In this document: piece after piece, positions 1 through 6,475 of the stretch | Layout: each line of letters opens with the position of its first letter | How positions within the stretch are numbered: the first letter of the stretch is position 1 | From: Flammeovirgaceae bacterium BBD 1991-12 | GTDB lineage: Bacteria > Bacteroidota > Bacteroidia > Cytophagales > Cyclobacteriaceae | Reading direction: 5' to 3' | DNA: 39,501 nucleotides | NCBI GenBank assembly: GCA_001657315.1 | Contig: LYSV01000054.1 | Coordinates: 1-39,501 of the forward strand | Made by a program: the position numbers and the translations under genes | The notes under the pieces: generated by a model | The model's input: the letters and a program-made list of their open reading frames with translations, nothing else | What the model was told of the DNA's origin: nothing | The model's database searches: none

Positions 1-935
1 TGGAACATTTGTCTCATGCTGGTTACATTTGACAGGTCGGGGGTATCCGTGGCTGTTACATCCAGGTGGCTACATCCATGAAAGGTGCCCTCCATACTCT
101 GCCATTCGATATCACCCCACTGCGTTACCTTTTGTATCTTGTCCTTGTGCTCTCCATTGTTAAAATACAGGGCAGGGAAATCTCCGTAAATGCTTACATC
201 ATAGGTACCCGCAGGGTAGGTATGGGTAAGGTGGTCATCATTGGGATCATTTGTGGCAATTGTCGTTGTCGCGGTATTATCTCCCCAGTCTATGATAAAG
301 TCATAGGCATGAGATCCATTAATGGGAATGGTAATGGACGCATCGGCGGCATCCACCGCCCAGGTGGTGATGAAGGGATCAGGTTCACGGATGTTGAAGT
401 CCGTCCAGCCCGCAGTTTCATAATCCCGTACCTTGCCCCAGGGCACTACAAGGCTTATTTGGCCACGGTCTGAAAAAGTATTGGCTTCAATACCCGGAGG
501 AACGGGGGGCCGTGCCGTTACTTTTGTGATCGGATTGTTGGCAAAGGCTTCTCCACCAATACTGGCAACACCATCGGGTATGGTCACCTCGGTCAATAGG
601 TTGTGCCTAAAAGCATTGTGCCCAATACGGGTCACCGTGTTGGGGATCTCAACACGCTCCAATTGTTTACCCTCAAAAGCATTATCCTCAATAGCTGTAA
701 CGGCATAGGCCGGACCACCAATCAGAACAACGATGGATGTTGGGACTGTCAGGTTGGGAAACCCCGACGGAGACGCGTTCGCGGTCGGTCCCAGAAGTTT
801 TAATGTAGGAGGGGTGCTGGAAGTAACTTCGTAGTCGATCCCCTCAAAGGGAAATTTGTACCCTACATCCTGGCCATAAGTGGTAAAGCTCGTTAAAAGG
901 ATGGCAGCTATGATTAATTGTAATTGCTTTTTCAT
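1..935 (-). CDS. Secreted BspA-like leucine-rich-repeat surface protein (N-terminal part, runs off the window edge)
   Basis: Reading from ATG at 933-935 gives an open frame of 311 codons with no stop before the left edge, so the 3' part lies outside the window. Residues 1-22 (MKKQLQLIIAAILLTS...YGQ) are a signal peptide. Residues about 78-140 hold BspA-type LRR_5 repeats with period about 23, of the form V-x-x-I-x-x-x-A-F...L-x-x-V-x-I-P. Residues about 185-250 are PKD-like (DFIIDWGDNT). From about 275 the sequence (MEGTFHGCSHL...DLSNVTSMRQMF) has the DUF285/BspA repeat pattern 'M...MF..C..L......DLSNVTSM..MF'. Such proteins are cell-surface, often adhesive, and in Bacteroidota usually end in a T9SS sorting domain, which cannot be seen here. 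Function is inferred from family only. Confidence 0.85.
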   Translation of the reverse strand, partial: MKKQLQLIIAAILLTSFTTYGQDVGYKFPFEGIDYEVTSSTPPTLKLLGPTANASPSGFPNLTVPTSIVVLIGGPAYAVTAIEDNAFEGKQLERVEIPNTVTRIGHNAFRHNLLTEVTIPDGVASIGGEAFANNPITKVTARPPVPPGIEANTFSDRGQISLVVPWGKVRDYETAGWTDFNIREPDPFITTWAVDAADASITIPINGSHAYDFIIDWGDNTATTTIATNDPNDDHLTHTYPAGTYDVSIYGDFPALYFNNGEHKDKIQKVTQWGDIEWQSMEGTFHGCSHLDVTATDTPDLSNVTSMRQMF

Positions 936-1133
936 GGTCTTGTTGTTTATGGATAGATAATAGGGCGTATGGTTAATAATTGAAGTTTCATCATGATCTT
1001 TAGTTCTCCCGCATTTGGCGGGACAGGCTGTTTTTGGTCGATCACCGTAGGGAAACAGCTCCTTTTTAATCCTTACTCACTCCGCCTGGGCACCAGTGAC
1101 TGTTTTCCCGTGGGGTCATTGCCGGGCAATAAA

Positions 1134-1160
1134 GGACAGGAAACCATTGGCTTCCTGTCC
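1134..1160. repeat. Inverted repeat, 9-bp stem
   Basis: GGACAGGAA (1134-1142) and TTCCTGTCC (1152-1160) are perfect inverted copies around a 9-nt loop. Read on the minus strand, the stem is followed by TTTATT, so it could act as a weak terminator in that direction, but no gene precedes it there. Confidence 0.6.
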
Positions 1161-1227
1161 CGACCATGATTAGCTCTTTCAACCGCCTTCCTGCTCCAAT
1201 TCAGTAGGGGGTTGAAAAAAAACAATT

Positions 1228-1249
1228 ACTATTAATTAATATTAATAGT
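1228..1249. repeat. AT-only inverted repeat upstream of the surface-protein gene
   Basis: ACTATTAAT (1228-1236) and ATTAATAGT (1241-1249) are perfect inverted copies around TAAT. It lies about 300 bp before the surface-protein start. It could be a regulator site or part of an AT-rich promoter; nothing seen decides this. Confidence 0.45.
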
Positions 1250-1320
1250 ACAAAAGTGGCATAGGAAGAAGCGAATGGACTGTGTGAAAACCGTCAAAAT
1301 CTATGCAAGGAATGGCAAAT

Positions 1321-1346
1321 GTCACCTTCGCTAAAGCGAAGGTGAC
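1321..1346. repeat. Perfect 12-bp-stem palindrome with AA centre
   Basis: GTCACCTTCGCT (1321-1332) is followed by AA and then by its exact reverse complement AGCGAAGGTGAC (1335-1346). It is a strong cruciform/hairpin with no flanking U-tract in either direction, so it is not a standard terminator. A dispersed palindromic element is the likeliest explanation. Confidence 0.7.
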
Positions 1347-1464
1347 TGAAAGAGATCATAGTTTTGAGCCTGCTTGTCAAAAGGCCAATAATAATACGGT
1401 ATAAGGATGGTTCTTTCATTCACTGCAACTTTACACAGAATGCACGTCATTCCTGATAGCCTGC

Positions 1465-1481
1465 CCCGTACCCAATACGGG
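1465..1481. repeat. Short hairpin CCCGTA/TACGGG
   Basis: CCCGTA (1465-1470) and TACGGG (1476-1481) pair around CCCAA. It sits within the string of palindromes 1321-1520 and is probably a module of the same composite repeat. Confidence 0.5.
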
Positions 1482-1499
1482 AAAGCATAGCGGGATTCA

Positions 1500-1520
1500 G
1501 CCTGCCTGCCGCAGGCAGGC
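1500..1520. repeat. GC-rich palindrome GCCTGCCTGC-C-GCAGGCAGGC
   Basis: The two 10-bp arms (1500-1509 and 1511-1520) are perfect inverted copies around a single C. CCTGCCTG...CAGGCAGG palindromes are, to my knowledge, common dispersed intergenic elements in Cytophagales and Flavobacteriia. The base composition differs sharply from the AT-rich flanks, which fits an inserted element. Confidence 0.6.
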
Positions 1521-1584
1521 CAAACGTACAGGTGGTGAGTAAATATCTCTCCCCATGGTTGGGATGACAAGAGTCATTACCATT

Positions 1585-1610
1585 GTCATTTCGAACGAAG
1601 TGAGAAATCC
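1585..1610. repeat. Intergenic repeat of the 'ATTTCGAACGAAGTGAGAAAT' kind
   Basis: The segment contains ATTTC (1588-1592) and GAAAT (1604-1608) arms around a GAACGAAG core. From memory, near-identical segments recur many times in intergenic DNA of Bacteroidota genomes. The window holds only this one copy, so its dispersed nature is prior knowledge, not observation. Confidence 0.45.
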
Positions 1611-1647
1611 ATTCTGACTAATTCTCTTTAGCAGGGACCAGATACAG

Positions 1648-1765
1648 GAAACATCTCGCAGAAGCGCAGTGCCTTTTCTCCATGCGCGAAACCATCTCGC
1701 GGGAGTGCAGTGCCTTTTCCAGGTGCTGGAAACCTTCTCGCAGGGTTGCAGGGCTTTTTTACTGA
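1648..1765. repeat. Imperfect tandem repeat, three units of about 40-41 bp
   Basis: Units start at 1648, 1688 and 1729, each opening GAAAC(C)-TCTCGC and continuing to GCAG(T/G)GC-CTTTT. The third unit is shortened and runs into a T-rich tract. At the unit 2/3 junction TTTCCAG (1716-1722) and CTGGAAA (1726-1732) form a 7-bp stem with a GTG loop, so the array carries hairpins as well as a period. The period is not a multiple of 3, which argues against coding. Confidence 0.6.
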
Positions 1766-1871
1766 GCGCTTATTTTGCACACGAATGCATTGGAAAAGGT
1801 GTGGCCTGTCCACAGGACTCCATGAGCCTTCCATAGTGCTGCCTGCCTCTATTCCACTTTCTGGCGGAATA

Positions 1872-1922
1872 TCCCCTCTCTTCCGGATAGCTCCGATAAT
1901 TATCACAGGGATAGAGAGGGGA
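1872..1922. repeat. Long-spaced inverted repeat TCCCCTCTC/GAGAGGGGA
   Basis: Perfect 9-bp arms at 1872-1880 and 1914-1922 enclose 33 bp that itself holds a small CGGA-TAGC-TCCG hairpin and the palindrome ATAATTAT. The nested structure looks like a small mobile or structural element. Confidence 0.5.
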
Positions 1923-2251
1923 ACGTTCAAAACGAAGCTTGAGCAAGAGGTGAGTTGACACATATCATTTTTACTACAGGCGTTTTATTAAATGTTCTCA
2001 CTCGCAAAGACAAATTTTGATTCTTCTGAGGGGGTTTCAGATCTTTCCTTATTCCGAAATTCACGTTATCTTAAACAAGGAGTTCTGCATTAATCCTGTT
2101 CTGTTTTTGATCTTGTGGGCTCAGGCGAAACAGGGTTGAAGATCTACCCCCGGTCAGCCTCCGGCTTGCTTGATTTCCGGCGCGCTGGTCACGCAGAGCA
2201 GACCTTGTCAGAAAGAGTTTATCCTTAGTCATCTATGCAGTAGATTTGCGC

Positions 2252-3094
2252 ATGTTTTTGCTGAAACTGGTCTCCAGGTTGCCCATGCCAGTGCTGTATT
2301 TCATCAGCGATCTGATGTTCGTGATGATCTGTTTTGTGCTGGCTTACAGAAAAAAAGTGGTGATGAAGAATCTGGCCAATGCCTTTCCGGAAAAGTCAGA
2401 GAAGGAGAGGCAGGACATGGCAAAGGAGTTTTACAAACGGTTTTCAGAATATATAGTCGAGACGCTCAAGGCCGTTACCATTTCCAGAACAGAACTGCTT
2501 GAGCGGGTAAAGTACCTTAACGTACCGGATGTACAGCATCATGCCAACAACGGCCAGTCCATTATTGTAATTGCCTCCCATCAGTTCAACTGGGAATGGG
2601 CACTACTGGCGGGCTGCCTTACGCTGCCCTTTCCGGTGGATGCAGTCTACCAAAAACTTTCCAACCAGGCATTTGACCGCCTTATGCTTAGGACCAGAGG
2701 ACGGTTTGGGGGTAGCCCTGTGGAAAAAAGTCGTGTGCTGCGCGAGATCCTCAGGTCGAAAGACAGGCTCAGAGCGCTGGGTATAGTAGCCGATCAGTCT
2801 CCCCGGAAAAAATCACCCAAGTACTGGACGCAATTCCTCCATCAGGACACGGCCTTCTTTCTCGGCCCGGAGCAGATCGCTAAAGCTGCACAGTACCCGG
2901 CCTACTTTTTTTACGTTAAAAGGCTAAAGAGGGGCCATTACACGGTTGAACTGAAACCACTGGCCAATCCGCCATATGAGAAGGAGGGTCACCTCATTCT
3001 GGAAAACTATGCAAGGATCACGGAGCAACTGGTCAGGGAAGATCCTCCCGGATACCTGTGGACCCACAAGCGATGGAAGCTGGCCAGGGATTAA
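2252..3094 (+). CDS. Lysophospholipid / lipid A acyltransferase, LpxL-HtrB family
   Basis: 280-residue membrane-associated acyltransferase predicted to transfer a fatty acyl chain to lipid A or a related lysolipid at the inner face of the cytoplasmic membrane. Visible are an N-terminal hydrophobic segment (residues about 10-31), the conserved YRKKVVMKNLANAFPEKS block after it, and the HX4E catalytic motif HQFNWE (H110, E115). The C-terminus has the family's 'PPGYLWTHKRWK' ending. The length fits the LpxL group (about 280-310). A TTG lies two codons upstream, but ATG at 2252 fits the family N-terminus best. It stands alone on the plus strand, convergent with the MoxR gene. The exact acceptor lipid is not determinable. 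Confidence 0.9.
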   Translation: MFLLKLVSRLPMPVLYFISDLMFVMICFVLAYRKKVVMKNLANAFPEKSEKERQDMAKEFYKRFSEYIVETLKAVTISRTELLERVKYLNVPDVQHHANNGQSIIVIASHQFNWEWALLAGCLTLPFPVDAVYQKLSNQAFDRLMLRTRGRFGGSPVEKSRVLREILRSKDRLRALGIVADQSPRKKSPKYWTQFLHQDTAFFLGPEQIAKAAQYPAYFFYVKRLKRGHYTVELKPLANPPYEKEGHLILENYARITEQLVREDPPGYLWTHKRWKLARD

Positions 3095-3188
3095 GAGAGC
3101 AGAAGGTTTATGATAATCCAAATAGTGTTGGTACTGTATACGTTCATTCCATACATCCCCTCACCACGCAATACGTGCTCGCAAACTC

Positions 3189-4154
3189 CTAAAGTAATTT
3201 TTCTATGATATTGTCAATGGATATACCATCTGCTTCAGCTTTGAAGTTCCGTACCAGTCTGTGTCTTAATGTGGGTTTGGCTATAGCCTGCACATCCTCT
3301 ATGTCCGGTGCATATTTGCCATTAAGCAGCGCATTGCATTTGGCTCCCAATACCAGAAACTGAGAGGCACGGGGTCCGGCACCCCACTCAAGGTATTCGT
3401 TGGTGACATCCGGAGCACGGTCTGTGAATGGACGGGTTTTATGTACGAGGCTTACTGCGTACTCCACCACATTGTCGGTTACTGGTACCCTGCGCACCAG
3501 GTGCTGAAAATAGGTGATCTCCTCTCCGGACAAAACATGCTGGGTTACCACTTCCTCATCAGAAGTAGTGCTTCTGACAATATCCAGCTCCTTGTCATAA
3601 GCGGGATAGTTGAGCAGTACATTGAACATGAACCTGTCCAGTTGAGCTTCAGGAAGCGGGTAGGTACCTTCCTGCTCTATCGGATTTTGAGTGGCCAGTA
3701 CAAAGAACGGTTTGTCAAGATCATACTTCTGTCCGGCCACCGTTACAGCATATTCCTGCATAGACTCAAGCAATGCGGCCTGGGTTTTGGGAGGTGTTCT
3801 GTTTATTTCATCTGCCAGAATAATATTGGCAAATACAGGCCCCTTTATAAACTTGAAATTCCTGTCTTTGTCCAGTGTTTCGGCGCCCAGAATATCGGAA
3901 GGCATCAGATCCGGTGTAAACTGTATCCTGCTGAATTTGAGATCGAGTACTGAGGCGAGGGTATGGATGAGTAATGTCTTTGCAAGCCCCGGCACTCCTA
4001 CCAGCAGGCAGTGGCCCTGACAGAATATAGAGGTTAGCAATAGCCTGATCACTTCTTCCTGTCCTATCACCACCCGGGATATCTCATCATTCAGTTTTTG
4101 ATAGTACTGATGGAGCGCATTGGCCGCATCTACTTCCGTATTGTATTCTGTCAT
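3189..4154 (-). CDS. MoxR-family AAA+ ATPase
   Basis: 321-residue AAA+ protein of the MoxR class, ATP-driven chaperone-like proteins that usually act with VWA/DUF58 partners in maturing or activating protein complexes. Visible are Walker A GVPGLAKT (53-60, the MoxR form with Ala before Lys), Walker B IILADEINR (DE at 115-116), sensor ATQN (154-157) and the PLPEAQLDRF block (167-176). A C-terminal helical lid follows. Length is typical. Unlike most MoxR genes it has no DUF58 or VWA gene beside it: downstream is the convergent acyltransferase and upstream, 118 bp away, the SurA-like gene. The gap upstream holds a 13-nt palindrome (ACATTT-A-AAATGT, 4229-4241) but no clear promoter. Confidence 0.93.
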   Translation of the reverse strand: MTEYNTEVDAANALHQYYQKLNDEISRVVIGQEEVIRLLLTSIFCQGHCLLVGVPGLAKTLLIHTLASVLDLKFSRIQFTPDLMPSDILGAETLDKDRNFKFIKGPVFANIILADEINRTPPKTQAALLESMQEYAVTVAGQKYDLDKPFFVLATQNPIEQEGTYPLPEAQLDRFMFNVLLNYPAYDKELDIVRSTTSDEEVVTQHVLSGEEITYFQHLVRRVPVTDNVVEYAVSLVHKTRPFTDRAPDVTNEYLEWGAGPRASQFLVLGAKCNALLNGKYAPDIEDVQAIAKPTLRHRLVRNFKAEADGISIDNIIEKLL

Positions 4155-4272
4155 TCTGTTTATGTTTTGTTAGTGTACGAGGGATTACTGCTTAAGTTTG
4201 ACAATACAGCCTCTAAGGTCAGTATAAAACATTTAAAATGTCTTAAGGATTTGATCAATGGCTCAACCTGCA

Positions 4273-5613
4273 CTAGTTCAGTATCCCGCAGAAGTCATAC
4301 CCGTCGTCTATACTGATAAACACATCCTCACGGGCCTTGTTGAACCATTCGTTCAGGATCTTTGACTTCTTTTCATTGAGCGTAGCCATTTGTATCTTCT
4401 GCCAGTCATCTTTCAGATTGGCCTGATGCGGTTTTACCTTGGATTTGTAGTACAAAACACGTACAGCTTCCTTCCCATCGTCTGTTCTGAAGGCAAGTGG
4501 CTGGGTGACGCCGCCCACGTCCATCGTATCAATGGTAAAGAACACCACAGGATCAAGATCTTCCGAAGCTATTCTACTGCCTCCTTCCCTGTCTTCAAAA
4601 AATCCACCGTTACCGGCAGTATAGGTATCATCAGAATGCTCCTTGGCGGCTTTTTCAAAATTCAGGCTGTCGGCTACGATCAAAGACCTCAGGCTGTCAA
4701 GAAAAGAAGAAGCGCGTGTAACATCATCAGCCGAAGGTTCGGGAATCAACAGGATATGCCTTGAGTTGTATTCATTACCTCTTCTCTCAATGAGTTGAAC
4801 GATGTGGATGCCAAACTGTGTTTCAAAGGGCCTGGAGATCTCACCCGGTTTCAACCTGAGCGCAGATGCTTCAAATTCGGAAGCCATCATTCCCCGCCTG
4901 GTGAAACCCAGATTGCCGCCGTATCTGGCGCTGGGTCCCTGACTGTATTCCTTGGCCAATGCCTCAAAGCTCTCTCCCGCCACTATCCTGTCTCTGATGC
5001 CATCCAGTTGTCTTTTCAGTACTTCCTTTTGAGAGCTACTCACCTCCGGTATTTTCACGATCTGCCCTACCTCAACTTCCGTGGAGAAGAAGGGGAGACT
5101 GTCCCTTGGAATGCGGTTGTAGAACCTCTTAACATCCGCAGGGGTCACCCGTACATCGGAAATGATCGTTTCCTGCATTCTTTGTACCACCAGTTGTTCC
5201 TTTATCTCATCCCGCACATCATTCTGGATCTGCTCTATGCTCTTCCCGTAGTATTCTTCCAGTTGAGCCTCGGAGCCTCCATACTGCGACAGGATGAGCT
5301 GCATCCTTCTGTCCAGGTTGTTATCCACCTCCAGGTCGGTCACGATCACAGAATCGATCTCAGCCTTTGCGACCATAAGCTTACCGCTGATAAGCTGGGC
5401 AAGTATTTTACATTTGGCATCCGGAGTGGCCGGATTGCCATTGGACAGATAACCCGTGTAGGCTTTTTCAAGATCCGATTTCAGCACGATATAGTTATCC
5501 ACTTTGGCTATGATCTCGTCCACGATCACTCCGGAACCCTGACCATAGCTGGCCAGAGGAATGAGACCGATCAACACCGTAAACCATCTAGTTATAAATT
5601 TCAAACCCGTCAT
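4273..5613 (-). CDS. SurA-like periplasmic peptidylprolyl isomerase/chaperone
   Basis: Secreted parvulin-type isomerase likely helping outer-membrane proteins fold in the periplasm. From ATG at 5613 the N-terminus MTGLKFITRWFTVLIGL...YGQ is a signal peptide. A SurA-like N-terminal helical region follows (VDEIIAKVDNYIVLKSDLE). A first PpiC domain contains EVEVGQIVKI...GESFEALAKEYSQGPSA-GG-LG, and a second, more diverged one starts at NSRHILLIPEPS. The frame is open to 5658; ATG at 5631 is also possible. The start overlaps the end of the upstream lipoprotein gene (stop 5588), so the two are probably translationally coupled. It is the last gene of the folding-factor trio. The homology call is firm; the client proteins are unknown. 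Confidence 0.9.
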   Translation of the reverse strand: MTGLKFITRWFTVLIGLIPLASYGQGSGVIVDEIIAKVDNYIVLKSDLEKAYTGYLSNGNPATPDAKCKILAQLISGKLMVAKAEIDSVIVTDLEVDNNLDRRMQLILSQYGGSEAQLEEYYGKSIEQIQNDVRDEIKEQLVVQRMQETIISDVRVTPADVKRFYNRIPRDSLPFFSTEVEVGQIVKIPEVSSSQKEVLKRQLDGIRDRIVAGESFEALAKEYSQGPSARYGGNLGFTRRGMMASEFEASALRLKPGEISRPFETQFGIHIVQLIERRGNEYNSRHILLIPEPSADDVTRASSFLDSLRSLIVADSLNFEKAAKEHSDDTYTAGNGGFFEDREGGSRIASEDLDPVVFFTIDTMDVGGVTQPLAFRTDDGKEAVRVLYYKSKVKPHQANLKDDWQKIQMATLNEKKSKILNEWFNKAREDVFISIDDGYDFCGILN

Positions 5614-6475
5614 TCTTTTTGGCACTTTCATATATATTCTCTTCAAGCTGTTGGGCAAGTTCCACCTTACGCTTGTTAATGATGATGTTCCTTATGTCTT
5701 CTCTTACGAATTCAATTGGGGAAATATTATCCGATATCCTGTATTCTTCTATCTTGAGATAGTATTTGAACTGATCATCCTTTGATTCAATGTATTTATT
5801 GTTTCTCAAAAACTGTACCTTATTCGGTATTTCTGCCAGTGGTGAGTTTTTTACCACTTCATCGAAGGTCATCCAGATGGAGTCGTTCAATTCATAGGCG
5901 GCGGCAAAGCTAAGGCAGTAGGAGTTCAGCTCTTCCGCATCCTTTTCTCTCGAAGAATAAAGCAACGAGCGAACTTTGTTTAGCCTTGGAGCCTCATTTG
6001 GCAGTTTTATGAATTTTGACCGAATAATATTCTGCTTTAGTATAAAGTTGTCAATGTTGTTATCATAATACGCCTGGATCTCTTCATCGGATACGTCAGT
6101 ATTCAGGTTTTCATTTATATAATACGACTGATATTCGTAGCCCATCAGGCTGTACCGGTAGTCCAGGATCTTACGTTCTATCTCTGCTTCGTCAAATTCA
6201 ATTTTTGTGGAAGCCTCCTGGATCAGCAGTTGCTTTCTGATCCAGTTATTAATGAAAACACGTGTTCTTTTCGTGCTGTCCTCGGCGGTCATGCCTTCAT
6301 AGGCTATGCCGTCCAGATCATCCTCGTACAAATACTGGTCGCCGACCCGCGCTACCGCCTTACGCTTCTCATCAACTGCCGGCACATCTTCCTTCATTTT
6401 GATAAGGTCACACCCACCAGCCAGAATGATGCAGAAAATGCCTGTGAACGGTAAAGCTTTAAAGAAGACTTTCAT
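5588..6475 (-). CDS. Lipoprotein of the parvulin operon, SurA/PpiC-related without a clear isomerase domain
   Basis: 295-residue predicted lipoprotein. ATG at 6475 gives MKVFFKALPFTGIFCIILAGGC with Cys22 in a good lipobox. The rest is acidic and rich in charged helices (VARVGDQYLYEDDLDGI..., IRKQLLIQEAS), resembling the N-terminal helical module of SurA/PpiC proteins, but I do not see the HILV...GG-LG signatures of a parvulin domain. It lies between two true parvulin genes, overlapping the upstream one by 17 nt and the downstream one by at least 26 nt. A non-catalytic chaperone or partner is the natural inference. The reading frame is open to 6499, but later starts place the lipobox correctly. 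Confidence 0.8.
   Translation of the reverse strand: MKVFFKALPFTGIFCIILAGGCDLIKMKEDVPAVDEKRKAVARVGDQYLYEDDLDGIAYEGMTAEDSTKRTRVFINNWIRKQLLIQEASTKIEFDEAEIERKILDYRYSLMGYEYQSYYINENLNTDVSDEEIQAYYDNNIDNFILKQNIIRSKFIKLPNEAPRLNKVRSLLYSSREKDAEELNSYCLSFAAAYELNDSIWMTFDEVVKNSPLAEIPNKVQFLRNNKYIESKDDQFKYYLKIEEYRISDNISPIEFVREDIRNIIINKRKVELAQQLEENIYESAKKNDGFEIYN

Larger units (their letters stand above)
936..2251. other. 1.3-kb gene-free region rich in palindromes and repeats
   Basis: No frame here looks like a gene. The short open frames overlap palindromes and resemble no family. The stretch contains at least seven inverted repeats and one three-unit tandem repeat, listed separately, concentrated between 1134 and 1922. 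Bacteroidota intergenic spaces often carry dispersed short palindromic elements of this kind. It separates the divergently transcribed surface-protein and acyltransferase genes, so both promoters should lie here, but I found no convincing promoter for either. Confidence 0.7.

Noticed and set aside
1331-1963. Open frames of 79, 111 and 82 codons in the repeat region
   Set aside because: They run through palindromes and the 40/41-bp repeat, resemble no family, lack signal or domain features, and overlap on opposite strands.
2241-2248. TAGATTTG, a -7-like box with TTTA 19 bp upstream, before the acyltransferase
   Set aside because: It would start transcription at or after the ATG at 2252, yet residues right after that ATG fit the family N-terminus; probably chance, or a leaderless transcript.
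2170-2502. 110-codon open frame upstream of and overlapping the acyltransferase
   Set aside because: It is in another frame over a gene with clear homology and has no recognisable protein features.
4795-5679. 294-codon plus-strand frame opposite the SurA-like gene
   Set aside because: Shadow of a gene with clear parvulin signatures; composition is that of an antisense frame.
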